A stretch of 64,000 nucleotides of DNA from Paenibacillus riograndensis SBR5 (GTDB lineage: Bacteria; Bacillota; Bacilli; Paenibacillales; Paenibacillaceae), in the NCBI RefSeq assembly GCF_000981585.1, contig NZ_LN831776.1, forward strand, positions 5,067,187-5,131,186. Reading direction: 5' to 3'. Under the pieces are notes generated by a model. It ran no database searches, had not been told where the DNA came from, and saw only the letters and a list, made by a program, of their open reading frames with translations. Below, piece by piece: positions 8,260 through 17,282 of this stretch (position 1 is its first letter; every line of letters begins with the position of its first letter). A program made the position numbers and the translations under genes.

Positions 8260-9135
8260 TTATCCTGCAAAACAATTCGCCGGCACTCCCCTGATGCCCG
8301 TATTTGCCTTGAACAGCCCGCCTGCAAGCGGCCACCGCTGCAATTCCTCAGGACTCATACTGCCGCGTGCAGAAGTAATATACAGCTCATTCAGGTGCCC
8401 GCCTCCAAAAGCGCATGAAGTTACAAACGGTGCAGGTACTTCTATTTTCCCAATCTGTTCGCCGGTGTGCGGGTTCCAGCGCGAGACACAGCCGCCGTTC
8501 CAATGGGCCACCCAGATCATTCCCTCGCTGTCGATGGTCATTCCATCCGGGCTGCCCGCCCCTTCCGGGAACCGCACCACTGTTCTTCGTCCGCTGACCG
8601 TGCCGTTCTGCAGATCATAATCCATTACGTCCACGCCGCGGGTCAATGTATCAATGTAATACATCAGTCCGCAGCTGTCATCCCACGCCAGGCCGTTAGA
8701 GATGCCGATGCCGGACAGCACCTTCCGCACTTCGCCTCCCGGCTCCATCACATATAAGCTTCCCGCATCCCGCTTGTCCTCCATGCTCATGGTGCCGAAC
8801 CATAATCTCCCCTTGCTGTCGCATTTCGCATCGTTCAGCCGGTTGCCGGGAAGATCTTTCTCTACATGAGCCAACAATTCCAAAGACTGATCTTCCTGAA
8901 ATTTGTAAATCCCATCCTGCAAAGCCACTACCCAGCCGCCGCTAACTGCAGGTACAGCCGCACTGATCATTTGTCCAAAGATATGAGTCTGCTCGCTGAG
9001 TGTCACGGGATCGACAATCCGCAGCTGCCTGCCTTCAATATTCACCCAATACAGCCGGCCGGCCTCTGAGTCCCAATGCGCACCCTCGCCAAGCTCCGCC
9101 TGTGCATCCAATAGCATTTCAGCCTGTATAATCAA
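8260..9135 (-). CDS. SMP-30/gluconolactonase family protein
   Basis: 291-residue six-bladed propeller of the SMP-30/regucalcin family. Metal-binding residues are visible: Glu in ELGEGAHWD (near 17), Asn in RLNDAKCD (near 102) and Asp in SPDGMTID (near 197). Such enzymes hydrolyse sugar lactones to aldonic acids. The start is TTG at 9135, 6 nt after a GGGGGG ribosome binding site. It precedes the FAH-type gene and is probably in one transcript with it. The physiological lactone is unknown. Confidence 0.88.
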   Translation of the reverse strand: MIIQAEMLLDAQAELGEGAHWDSEAGRLYWVNIEGRQLRIVDPVTLSEQTHIFGQMISAAVPAVSGGWVVALQDGIYKFQEDQSLELLAHVEKDLPGNRLNDAKCDSKGRLWFGTMSMEDKRDAGSLYVMEPGGEVRKVLSGIGISNGLAWDDSCGLMYYIDTLTRGVDVMDYDLQNGTVSGRRTVVRFPEGAGSPDGMTIDSEGMIWVAHWNGGCVSRWNPHTGEQIGKIEVPAPFVTSCAFGGGHLNELYITSARGSMSPEELQRWPLAGGLFKANTGIRGVPANCFAG

Positions 9136-9309
9136 TGATACCCCCCTGACTCCACTCCAAAATATGACACCATTCTCTTCATTTTACCTTCGCAGAGTAT
9201 AATTATCCACTATCCGCTAACATGACAGACACCTGTCCAGTTTCACATGATAATCTGAAAGCAAGCATGAATCCAAAGGATAGCCACTATGAAATGCGGA
9301 GGAATATTA

Positions 9310-9936
9310 ATGAAATACGAATGGAAAAAACAGGACAAAGCAATCTATTTCCCGCCAGCTGAACCAGTGCTGATTACAGTTCCCGCTTACAACTACTTCA
9401 TGCTGCAGGGTACAGGCAACCCGAACAGTGAAGAATTTGCGCAGGCGGTGGGTGTGCTCTACTCCCTCACTTATGCCATCAAAATGCTGCCCAAAAAAGG
9501 CCCGGCACCGGAAGGCTACCATGAATACAGCATTTTCCCGCTGGAGGGGGTATGGGATCTCAGCGAAAAAGGCCGCAGCCAGGCCGCCCTCGACAAAAAC
9601 GAGCTGGTATACACCATAATGATCCGGCAGCCGGAGTTCGTTACCCCGGACCTTGCCGGCAGTATTATGGAGAAGGTGCAGCGCACGAAGCCGCATCCAC
9701 TGCTGCAAAAAGCCGTCTTCGGCAGTTCCGAAGACGGCCCGTCTGTCCAAATGCTGCATACTGGTCCCTATGATGAGGAACCCGCAAGCTTCAGGAAGAT
9801 GGAACAATATTGCGCGGAGCATGGACTGCGGCGGCTCTCCAAGACCCACCGGGAAATTTACCTCACGGATGCGCGCCGGACGCAGCCGGAGAAGCAAAAA
9901 ACCGTGCTGCGTTTCCTGGTCGCAGAAGAGACATAG
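9310..9936 (+). CDS. GyrI-like small-molecule-binding domain protein
   Basis: 208-residue stand-alone protein of the GyrI-like/SOUL-type ligand-binding superfamily; no DNA-binding domain precedes it. The N-terminus KYEWKKQDKAIYFPP and the later LHTGPYDEEPASFRKM segment fit this group. The start at 9310 is chosen because GGAGG lies 7 nt upstream; an upstream in-frame ATG at 9289 has none. It is transcribed divergently from the lactonase operon and converges on the DHA2 exporter. Stand-alone members bind or hydrolyse hydrophobic cytotoxic compounds in some bacteria; the ligand here is unknown. Confidence 0.8.
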   Translation: MKYEWKKQDKAIYFPPAEPVLITVPAYNYFMLQGTGNPNSEEFAQAVGVLYSLTYAIKMLPKKGPAPEGYHEYSIFPLEGVWDLSEKGRSQAALDKNELVYTIMIRQPEFVTPDLAGSIMEKVQRTKPHPLLQKAVFGSSEDGPSVQMLHTGPYDEEPASFRKMEQYCAEHGLRRLSKTHREIYLTDARRTQPEKQKTVLRFLVAEET

Positions 9937-9982
9937 TCCGCCGCCGGTGTACCAGCCGGACCGCTCTGCTCCGCAGGCGGCA

Positions 9983-11518
9983 TCAGTGTCCGGAAGGCAT
10001 CTGCCCTTCAGCCGAAGCATCCATCTTCTGGCGGCCCATGAAGCAGGCGGCCAGAAGCGCCAGAAGCGCAGGTACAGCAGCCCAGGCGAAGGTGCTGGTA
10101 ATGGAGAAGGACAGGCCATCGGTAATTTTGCTCAGAATTCCCGGCGGAATCTGTGCCCGCGTCTCCGGGGAGAGCAGCGCATGCGGGTCCTTGAAATTCA
10201 TGGCGCCGCCAGGTGCGGCTCCGGCAGTCCCCGGGAATACTTGCGTCAGCTTCGAGCTGAAATAATGGCTCTGAATGATCCCGAAAGCCGTGATTCCGAT
10301 GGTCATCCCGAGCGAGCGGATGAAGTTCAGCGTTGCGCTGGCCGAGCCGCGCTGCTGGGGTGTCAGGCCATGGATTGCAGCCGTACTGAGCACCGAGAAG
10401 GAGGCTCCCACTCCGAGTCCGATGAGAATCATATAGAACGTAACGAGAAGGCGCGAGGCATCCGGTTCCAGCGTCGCTACAAGACCCGTACCCAGTACAA
10501 GCAGGATCAGCGTGGGCACCATCAGGCTGCGGTAGCTGGTCTTAACCATCAGGAAGCCCCCGGTGGAGGCGGTAACGACCGAGGCGACCATCATCGGCAG
10601 CAGCACCAGCCCGGAATTCGTCGCCGAGCCGCCCAGCACGCCCTGGATAAAAATCGGAATATACACCGAGGCGGCGATAAATGCCGCACCGCTAAACAAG
10701 GCACATAAAATGCTGGAGGCATAAAGTCTCTGTCTGAACAAAGCAAAGGAGATTATCGGCTCCTTTGCCTTCGTCTCTGCGAACATGAACAGCACCGCCA
10801 GCACGGCAAACGCTGCGAACAAGCCCAGAATCAGCCCGGAGTCCCAAGCATACTCTTTGCCGCCCAGTTCGAGCGCGAACATTAAGCTGATTACAGCGCC
10901 CAGCAATGTTCCCGCACCCAGCCAGTCAATGGGATGCTTGGAATGCTCCACCGATTCCCGGTAGAAGCTCACCACCATAACCAGCGCGATCACTCCCAGC
11001 GGAAGGTTGATATAGAAAACCCACTGCCAGGCGATATGATCCGTAATGTAGGCTCCGAGCAGAGGCCCGAAAATGCTGGACAGCCCGAACACCGCGCCAA
11101 AAGCGCCGCCCAGCTTACCGCGTGTCTCCAGCGGAACCGCGTCGAACATGATGGCAAAGGCAATCGGCACAAGCGCCCCGCCCCCGATTCCCTGAAGGGC
11201 CCGGTAAGCGGCCAGCTGGGTAATGGTATCTGCCGTTCCGCACAGGGCTGAGCCGGCCATAAATACAATGATCCCGAAAATGAAGAATTTTTTGCGGCCG
11301 TACATATCCGACAGCTTGCCGAAGATCGGCATCCCCGTCATCTCGGCAACCAGATATGCCGAAGTAACCCAGACGAATTTGTCCATTCCGCCCAGTTCTC
11401 CAACGATGTTGCCCATTGCTGTGGCCACAATTGTACTGTCCATGGAGGCCATCAGGATGCCCAGCAGCAGACCTGCAATCACAATGCCGAGTTTCGGCGA
11501 TTTTTGAGCTGAGCTCAT
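9983..11518 (-). CDS. DHA2-family (EmrB/QacA-like) MFS drug exporter
   Basis: 511 residues, 14 predicted transmembrane helices. Motif A (GKLSDMYGRKK, near 64) and the DHA2 segment around FGPLLGAYITDHIAWQWVF (near 147) are present. It exports drugs or other hydrophobic compounds by proton antiport. The start at 11518 (MSSAQKSP) is 7 nt after GAGGAG; the extension to 11533 overlaps the ribosome binding site. The end converges with the GyrI-like gene, with a GC-rich potential hairpin in the 46-bp gap. No dedicated regulator is adjacent. Confidence 0.9.
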   Translation of the reverse strand: MSSAQKSPKLGIVIAGLLLGILMASMDSTIVATAMGNIVGELGGMDKFVWVTSAYLVAEMTGMPIFGKLSDMYGRKKFFIFGIIVFMAGSALCGTADTITQLAAYRALQGIGGGALVPIAFAIMFDAVPLETRGKLGGAFGAVFGLSSIFGPLLGAYITDHIAWQWVFYINLPLGVIALVMVVSFYRESVEHSKHPIDWLGAGTLLGAVISLMFALELGGKEYAWDSGLILGLFAAFAVLAVLFMFAETKAKEPIISFALFRQRLYASSILCALFSGAAFIAASVYIPIFIQGVLGGSATNSGLVLLPMMVASVVTASTGGFLMVKTSYRSLMVPTLILLVLGTGLVATLEPDASRLLVTFYMILIGLGVGASFSVLSTAAIHGLTPQQRGSASATLNFIRSLGMTIGITAFGIIQSHYFSSKLTQVFPGTAGAAPGGAMNFKDPHALLSPETRAQIPPGILSKITDGLSFSITSTFAWAAVPALLALLAACFMGRQKMDASAEGQMPSGH

Positions 11519-11580
11519 AGGACCACTCCTCATTTTTTAATATTCATCCCATTCTTTCAGCTCCAGGGGCATCTCAGGTG

Positions 11581-11630
11581 AAAAAAACACCCTAATTCCG
11601 GTTGAAATCTGCTGTAAAGGAGGAATTAGC
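11581..11630 (-). terminator. Terminator of the bactofilin operon
   Basis: CTAATTCC (11592-11599) pairs with GGAATTAG (11622-11629). On the minus strand the stem is followed by GGTGTTTTTTT. Confidence 0.75.
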
Positions 11631-11636
11631 TTGAAA

Positions 11637-12305
11637 CTACACTTTCACCTGATTCCTAACAACCGCATTCGGATGGATATCCAGAAAATCACGGTACTCC
11701 ACCGTGCCAATTTCGCAGCCGGAGCCTATGACTACTCTACCGCCCCTCACCGTATCGGCTGCCGTATTCTGCAGATCCACGTGATCCCCTTCAATCAGGC
11801 CCGCAGCAAAACGCAGTTGTCCGGGATGTCCGGGTCTGATCAGCGCCCCGCCAAGGCTGCGTTTGATCTTGATGCTTCCGCCTCCGACCTCAGCTGCACG
11901 GCTTGGACCAAACAGCGATAATTCCAGCGTCTCCGCACTGAGCAGCCCGTCTATCTGGACCGCACCGCTAATCTGCATGTCTTCAGCATCACAATTGCCG
12001 GATACGCTCAGGTTCCCGGTGAATTTGATACCTTCTACATGTACGCACTCCGCCCTGATCTCCCCTTGTCCGCGCAGAGACTCCCCCTCAATGCCGCCCT
12101 TCACGGAGCATTCTCCTGTAAGCTTCATACTTTCCATGACCAGGCTGCCACTGACCTTGGTTTCACCCATCAGTGTCAATTTCCGGCAATCCACATCTCC
12201 ATGGAATGTGCATTCCCCGGTCACCTTAACATCAAGGAAACGTCCGCCCGCCGAGGTTGAATTCCCGAGTATTTTCAGATTTGTCCGGTTTGCTGTCTCA
12301 TTCAC
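11637..12305 (-). CDS. bacF: Bactofilin family polymer-forming protein (BacF/YhbF-like)
   Basis: 222-residue protein made mostly of short Gly/Val-rich beta-helical turns (GECSVKGGIEGESLRGQGEI and similar), typical of bactofilins. The C-terminal VIGSGCEIGTVEYRDFLDIHPNA matches the parallel end of the neighbouring BacE-like protein. The GTG start at 12305 overlaps the upstream stop by 8 bp and has GGAGG 9 nt ahead; the longer frame has no such site. B. subtilis BacE and BacF (YhbE/YhbF) are needed for flagellar assembly and motility. The yhbD-bacE-bacF order is the same here, which supports the assignment. Confidence 0.85.
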   Translation of the reverse strand: MNETANRTNLKILGNSTSAGGRFLDVKVTGECTFHGDVDCRKLTLMGETKVSGSLVMESMKLTGECSVKGGIEGESLRGQGEIRAECVHVEGIKFTGNLSVSGNCDAEDMQISGAVQIDGLLSAETLELSLFGPSRAAEVGGGSIKIKRSLGGALIRPGHPGQLRFAAGLIEGDHVDLQNTAADTVRGGRVVIGSGCEIGTVEYRDFLDIHPNAVVRNQVKV

Positions 12306-12984
12306 CGGTCTTCTCCTCCATTCCCACACTGGCTCCGGGATGCACTGTCAGCCTGTCACGGTATTCCACCCGGCCAATGCTGCAGCCCTCTCCAATGATA
12401 ATCACAGCACCCCTCACAACCTCTGCTGTCGTATATTCCAGATCAAGAAAATCACCCTCAATAACCTTTGCCTGCAATTCTGGCCGCAATTTCGGAATAA
12501 TGCCGCCAGCCAGCTTGTTCCAGACTCCCGATCCGCCTTTGCGGATGACCAGACTCTCCACACCCAGCTCTTTCACCTTCGCCTGACCCTGCAAAACCAA
12601 CTCGACACATCCGGCGCTGAGGAAGCCGCCGATCGTAACAACGCCTTCAGCGGTAAACTTCTCCAGCTCACAATCGCCTTTAATGTCAGCCACCCCGTTC
12701 AGCGTGAAGCTTTCTCCGAGCAGTCCGCCGTCAATCTTCAGCAGCCCGTCATGCTTCATCGTGCCGATCCGCAGGCCGCCGCCTATTTTGAGATCCCCGT
12801 TCGTTTCCATCTGCTCTACCGTGAGACTTCCGCCTACCTTCATCCGGCCGTTTCCGGTAAATGTCATGGCTGTTACGGGGCCGTTGATCCGGCTTAACCC
12901 CTCCAGACTGACATGATTATAGGTCCCGCCTGCTGCCCCTCCTATTCCTGCAATCAATAAATCTGCCGCTGCACCTTTATCCAT
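12298..12984 (-). CDS. bacE: Bactofilin family polymer-forming protein (BacE/YhbE-like)
   Basis: 228 residues with the same repeated beta-helix pattern as the downstream protein (GLLKIDGGLLGESFTLNGVA and similar) and a near-parallel C-terminus (IIGEGCSIGRVEYRDRL). The two probably co-assemble into membrane-associated filaments, as known for B. subtilis BacE-BacF. Two consecutive ATGs occur; the second (12984) is 7 nt from GGGGAGG and is preferred. It is the middle gene of a three-gene operon headed by the YhbD-like regulator, about 80 bp downstream of it. Confidence 0.85.
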   Translation of the reverse strand: MDKGAAADLLIAGIGGAAGGTYNHVSLEGLSRINGPVTAMTFTGNGRMKVGGSLTVEQMETNGDLKIGGGLRIGTMKHDGLLKIDGGLLGESFTLNGVADIKGDCELEKFTAEGVVTIGGFLSAGCVELVLQGQAKVKELGVESLVIRKGGSGVWNKLAGGIIPKLRPELQAKVIEGDFLDLEYTTAEVVRGAVIIIGEGCSIGRVEYRDRLTVHPGASVGMEEKTGE

Positions 12985-13064
12985 CATCTAACCTCCCCAA
13001 TTATGCCAACTCACCGCGAACGGTTGACTCACTCACTATCTGGCTGCGGCCTGCTTCCAGTCCT

Positions 13065-13694
13065 TCAGCCCAGCTTGCCCTGCAGCTGCTCTGTCAGATC
13101 CTCGAGCGTAATCCTGCTGATTAGCCGTACTCCCTCGTCAAAGACAAGCTCTGATGGTGCCTGAGCCTGGAGGAAAAAGCTGACACCCATTTTACGTGCA
13201 AAAAACAACTCCCAGCGTTTGCCCCCAAACTGCGTCCGGTTCATACTCAGCGTCCGGTGGAGCAGATCTGCCTCCTCCAGACTCAATTCCCCCTTGCCCA
13301 GCAGGAGGTCAACAGCAACCAGATGAATCAGCTGCTCGAATGAATATTTATGTTCGTCCCTGTCACACTGCCCATACCGCTCCAGAGTTATAGACGAAAC
13401 AATGTTACGTTCCCTAACCTCTTCGATAGTCAGCCATTGCTTATGTACAGAGGACATATCCGACAGCTTGCCTGCCAGCTCATCCAAAGAAAGGTCATCT
13501 TTCTTGCTCAGAATATGCTGGATGCGCCCCAGCATTCTTTCCTTCGGAAAAAAGGTTTCCTGTCCGGTATACGTGGACTTGCGGATGAACCAGCTCTCCG
13601 GGATCAGCTGCTTACGTTTCCAGCGGTACAGCTGACCGTAAGAAATTCCCGTCAAGTCCAGCAGCTCCTTCTTGGAGATCAAATCTTCTTCCAT
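13065..13694 (-). CDS. yhbD: YhbD-like DUF4004 protein with MerR-like HTH
   Basis: 209 residues. The N-terminus (MEEDLISKKELLDLTGIS followed by a YGQLYRWKRK segment) is a MerR-type winged helix-turn-helix, and the rest fits the DUF4004 family of B. subtilis YhbD. The start at 13694 has GGGAGG 8 nt upstream; the in-frame extension to 13712 covers that site. A 20-bp inverted repeat sits inside the promoter spacer just upstream, the layout used by MerR regulators, so autoregulation of the operon is inferred. Its effector is unknown. Confidence 0.85.
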   Translation of the reverse strand: MEEDLISKKELLDLTGISYGQLYRWKRKQLIPESWFIRKSTYTGQETFFPKERMLGRIQHILSKKDDLSLDELAGKLSDMSSVHKQWLTIEEVRERNIVSSITLERYGQCDRDEHKYSFEQLIHLVAVDLLLGKGELSLEEADLLHRTLSMNRTQFGGKRWELFFARKMGVSFFLQAQAPSELVFDEGVRLISRITLEDLTEQLQGKLG

Positions 13695-13714
13695 GATGAT
13701 CACCTCCCGCAATC

Positions 13715-13743
13715 ATCGTAACATAACACTGTTACGTTGTAAA
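13715..13743 (-). promoter_or_regulatory. Promoter and operator of yhbD-bacE-bacF
   Basis: Minus strand: -35 TTTACA (13738-13743), 17-bp spacer, -10 TACGAT (13715-13720). The inverted repeat CGTAAC-N8-GTTACG (13717-13736) fills the spacer and overlaps the -10. Confidence 0.65.
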
Positions 13744-13820
13744 CAATAGAACATCTGCATCAATCTATTTTCCGTACACCCTTTAACTTGCCTTGCCGCA
13801 CTTCCGATTGTATTCCATGT

Positions 13821-13862
13821 CAAAAAAGCGGACCTCCGCCCTGAGGAGGATTTCCGCTCATT
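13821..13862 (-). terminator. Terminator after the Eis-like acetyltransferase gene
   Basis: AGCGGAAATCCTCC pairs with GGAGGTCCGCT on the minus strand and is followed by six T. Confidence 0.85.
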
Positions 13863-13883
13863 CTTCAAGCCTATTCTATTGAA

Positions 13884-15020
13884 TTATACAAAATTCAGCC
13901 CTGACGCATAGGGAAGAGGAACGGGAAACAGCTCCTTCAGCTGTTCCCGGATGGCAACCGGCAGTTCAAGCTGCGGCTGGGTGTCAAAAAACAGCGAAAT
14001 CAGCTCCATGTCACTCAGATGAACTGCCGTTCCATTTACGGTCAGCACAGTCTCTCCCCCTGGAGCAGCGCTGTGAAGCTCCACGCCGCTGAGGGCTTCG
14101 GGAGACTTTTGCTGCAGATATGGATGAATTTGCTGCCATAGCCGGACGGGGTTGACAATTTTCACCGTTCCAGGATTTGGCTCTTCCAGATAAGTGCTGC
14201 TTCCCAAGGCGCGTATCATCCCCGTCTCATGCCATGGAACCTGGAACTGAAGCTCAGAAATCCCCTTCGCCGCAATCACCTGAGAGACCGCTTGAAGGGC
14301 GGCCTCCGGCGCTCCGCCCCATTCGATAACAAGCGGCACGGCCTCTGTCTTCAGCTTGTTTCTTACGGCGATAACCGCATAAGCCAGCAAGCGGCCATCG
14401 GATTCCGCAACATAGATCTTTTGCTTCAGCTTATAAATGTCTGCAATGGCTTCCGCCCTTACAAGCGTGGCCAGCTCATATAGACTGCGGTCATACCGCA
14501 CTTCACGGTTCTCTGCCAGTCTTTGCAGCCCGAACCAGTCACGTTCCTCTGCCTCGCGGACGATGGCCGGGCCTGCTGCTGCCCTCCTGACAACCTCATT
14601 CTCTGGAGACAGCAAGTAGCTGCGCACCGACCGGAAGGTATGGCAGCCTTGCCGGATGTAGAGATCCCGTGTACCCGACACAAGCAGCAGCGAAGCGCCT
14701 GCCCTGTCGATATGGTCAAATACGCGCTGCAGTAAGGCATTGGCATACCCTTTTCCCCGGTATTCAGGGTGCGTGCATACTGAACCAAGGGAGAATACCG
14801 GCACAGACACGGTGCCCATCTGTATAAAACCCGGAACAAGTCCGGCAAAAGCCACAAGCTGCCCGTCCTCAAATACACCGGGTGAACTCAAGTAGCTGCC
14901 GGAGAAAATCCCCGGAAATTTGACTGCCATTGAGGTCTGTTCCTCATCCCGGAAGACCAGATCCGACAGCTCTGCCGCCTGCTTCAATTCTTCGCGCGAG
15001 ACAAAACGAATATCGCCCAT
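13884..15020 (-). CDS. GNAT N-acetyltransferase, Eis-like two-domain type
   Basis: 378 residues. An N-terminal GNAT domain has the acetyl-CoA loop in HPEYRGKGYANALL (near residues 80-93), and a second acetyltransferase-like half and a C-terminal sterol-carrier-like domain follow, as in Eis-type enzymes and B. subtilis relatives. The start at 15020 (MGDIRFVS) is preferred over 15059, since AAGGAGAGAGG lies just upstream. It stands alone with its own terminator. Substrate unknown; amine or aminoglycoside acetylation is known for some family members but not implied here. Confidence 0.82.
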   Translation of the reverse strand: MGDIRFVSREELKQAAELSDLVFRDEEQTSMAVKFPGIFSGSYLSSPGVFEDGQLVAFAGLVPGFIQMGTVSVPVFSLGSVCTHPEYRGKGYANALLQRVFDHIDRAGASLLLVSGTRDLYIRQGCHTFRSVRSYLLSPENEVVRRAAAGPAIVREAEERDWFGLQRLAENREVRYDRSLYELATLVRAEAIADIYKLKQKIYVAESDGRLLAYAVIAVRNKLKTEAVPLVIEWGGAPEAALQAVSQVIAAKGISELQFQVPWHETGMIRALGSSTYLEEPNPGTVKIVNPVRLWQQIHPYLQQKSPEALSGVELHSAAPGGETVLTVNGTAVHLSDMELISLFFDTQPQLELPVAIREQLKELFPVPLPYASGLNFV

Positions 15021-15153
15021 GCTCCATTCCTCTCTCCTTACACTCATATCACATTGCATTCATTCGCAGCACATGGTGCGTGCCGGATATATCAGCAGTA
15101 TACAACGTTTTGCACCCCAAAATCGAATAACAGTTAACGGGCATAAGCATGAA

Positions 15154-16503
15154 TCAGCTTCTGATCACGCCTTTCTCCCTGGCTTCACGCAGCCACTTGG
15201 GAAACTCATTGAACAAGCGGTCGTACAGCTCTTCGTCGCTGACCTCGTCCAGGTCATCCAGCGCAAAAAAATCCGCATTATCCACATAACGTCCCTGCAG
15301 ATCATCCAGCTCCCGCAGCACACCGTAATCCGCCTGGCCCAGACCGACAAATTGCCAGAAAATATTATGCTTGGAGCTGTCAATCAGCAGCTTGGAGATT
15401 TTGCGCGTTTCGTAAATCCCGCCATCACTGAAGAATACGACGTACACCGGCAGGATGCCCGGATCTTCCTTGGTATATTTCTTGAGGATATCTGCCATGA
15501 CGACAGGCTCATTATTACCGATGCCAAGGCCCCCGAACATACGCGGCCCCGGATAGGTGCGTTTCACATAGTCCTCATATCCGGTTTCGCGCACACTGGG
15601 CATCCGCTTGCTTTTAGTTGCAAAAAACCAGACATCCAGCATTCCGTCATCGTCCATGCTGGCAGCAACAGCGAGTACCCGTTCAAAGGCCCGCTGGACC
15701 ACACCCTTCTGATAAAGCGCTGACATCGAACCGGACGCGTCAAATACTACGGCGACGCGTGCTTTTTCCTGCTCAATATTCTTTTTGCGCAGGGAGAGGG
15801 CAACCTGCTGCTTGTGCAGGTCAATCTTGGTCAGATTGAGCTTCAGCGGGGGATCTGGCTGTGCTGGCGGCGTTGCCGCCGTGGCTGCTGCCGCTTCGGC
15901 GATGGACGCTGACAGCTCAGCAGCAGCCGCAGCCGTATGACCCGGTTCGCCTGGACTGGCAGCTTCCGCTGCCGGCTCATCCTCCACCTCCACACCATGG
16001 GCTTCCGCCAACGGCTTCAGCCCGCCGTGAAAACCGCGGCCAACAGCCCGCAGCTTGAAGCCCTGCCCGTGGCGGTAGAGCTCGGCGAGGACCAGCGAGG
16101 TTTCGGCCTTGCCTTCGGTAATGGCGAATACTAGCTCCGTATTCCCTGCCGCCGCACTGATTTTGCAGCCTCTGACCTCGGCAAAGGTTCCCGGCCCGTC
16201 CAGCGTTGCGGCGAACACGCATTTTTCAACACCGGAGCTCTGCAGGGCACGCAGATCGATTACAAATTCGCCGCTGTATTTATCAATCGGCTCAAACCGC
16301 ACAGCCCGCTGCGGATCTGCGGGCTGGTTATAGAAAATAAAATAATCGTCCGCAGGCACCCTTCCGTCCGCCCCCACCATAAAGCAGCTGAGATCCAGCT
16401 CCGCCGGGGAGCTGCTGCAGGATATTTTTACTCTCGCATTCATTGAAACCTCATCCAGTTTGGCATTTGAGCCGCTGACCAGATTAATGATTGTCCCGTC
16501 CAT
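15154..16503 (-). CDS. TerD-vWA fusion protein
   Basis: 449 residues. Residues ~1-170 form a TerD-like calcium-binding beta-sandwich (DLSCFMVGADGRVPADDYFIFY), followed by an Ala/Pro/Glu-rich linker (~175-222), then a von Willebrand A domain (~245-440) with the MIDAS motif DASGSMS and a downstream Thr/Asp set (VFFSDGG). The architecture resembles TerF-type proteins of stress (tellurite, phage, redox) operons. No other ter gene is within the window. It lies downstream of L25 with a terminator between them. The ATG has AAGGAG about 8 nt upstream. Confidence 0.88.
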   Translation of the reverse strand: MDGTIINLVSGSNAKLDEVSMNARVKISCSSSPAELDLSCFMVGADGRVPADDYFIFYNQPADPQRAVRFEPIDKYSGEFVIDLRALQSSGVEKCVFAATLDGPGTFAEVRGCKISAAAGNTELVFAITEGKAETSLVLAELYRHGQGFKLRAVGRGFHGGLKPLAEAHGVEVEDEPAAEAASPGEPGHTAAAAAELSASIAEAAAATAATPPAQPDPPLKLNLTKIDLHKQQVALSLRKKNIEQEKARVAVVFDASGSMSALYQKGVVQRAFERVLAVAASMDDDGMLDVWFFATKSKRMPSVRETGYEDYVKRTYPGPRMFGGLGIGNNEPVVMADILKKYTKEDPGILPVYVVFFSDGGIYETRKISKLLIDSSKHNIFWQFVGLGQADYGVLRELDDLQGRYVDNADFFALDDLDEVSDEELYDRLFNEFPKWLREAREKGVIRS

Positions 16504-16562
16504 ATGCAGTTCTCCTTTTGCTCCTTAGATAAAAGTGATGACCCATATTCCGTTCCTGTGCA

Positions 16563-16606
16563 GCAAAAGGAGCAGACAGCTCCCCGGCAAGGATGCGTCT
16601 GCTCCT
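16563..16606 (-). terminator. Terminator of the L25 gene
   Basis: AGGAGCAGAC pairs with GTCTGCTCCT on the minus strand, followed by TTTTGCTG. Confidence 0.8.
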
Positions 16607-16651
16607 GTTAGCTGCGTATATTTAGTACGCCTATTTATCTCTCGATCCGAT

Positions 16652-17266
16652 TTATTCTTCAGTCTTCTGTTCTTCGGCAGCCTCGGCAGCAGCAGGCTCG
16701 TCCGCTTCAGCACCCGCCGGCTCTTCCAGTGCAACAGGCGGTGCAATCCGCACAATCAGCGTATCTTCCGGGGTCAGCACTTCCCAGCCTTCATGCTTCG
16801 GCAGATCCGAAACCAGCAGCTGGTCGCCAACGTCGAGTCCGCTGATATCCACTTCAAAGGTGGCGGTCAGCTTGTCCGGCAGGGTGCGGATATCCAGCTC
16901 ATACAGCTCAACCTGCTGAATGCCGCCGCTCTTCACGCCGACAGGATCTCCGGTGAAATGGAATGCAACCTTGGTATCCAGTTCGGCCTTCATGTCAATC
17001 TGGTGAAGGTCCACATGCAGCAGCTTCCGGGACAACGGCTGGCGCTGCACTTCCTGAATCACTACGTTTTTGGAGCCGGAGCCGGGCAGTTCCACCTTGA
17101 GGATGGCGCGCGGGTTTTTGCCCAGAATCTCGTTCAATGTCTTCGCATCCGCTGTAAAGGACTGGCTATCTGAACCTGCACCGTAGACGACAACCGGTAC
17201 AAAGCCTTTGCTCCGCTGTGAAGAGGTCGATCCGGATCTTTCAGTCAAACGTACTGTGGTATTCAT
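16652..17266 (-). CDS. rplY: 50S ribosomal protein L25/general stress protein Ctc
   Basis: 204 residues with an N-terminal L25 5S rRNA-binding domain (RKNPRAILKVELPGSGSKNV region in the window frame), a TL5/Ctc C-terminal beta domain, and an acidic Ala/Glu tail. The start at 17266 (MNTTVRLTERSG) has TAGGAGGA upstream; an in-frame extension to 17389 consists of leader repeats. It binds 5S rRNA in the large subunit. In B. subtilis ctc is sigma-B controlled, but here a near-consensus sigma-A promoter and a leader terminator are seen instead. Confidence 0.92.
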   Translation of the reverse strand: MNTTVRLTERSGSTSSQRSKGFVPVVVYGAGSDSQSFTADAKTLNEILGKNPRAILKVELPGSGSKNVVIQEVQRQPLSRKLLHVDLHQIDMKAELDTKVAFHFTGDPVGVKSGGIQQVELYELDIRTLPDKLTATFEVDISGLDVGDQLLVSDLPKHEGWEVLTPEDTLIVRIAPPVALEEPAGAEADEPAAAEAAEEQKTEE

Positions 17267-17282
17267 GATATTTCCTCCTAAA

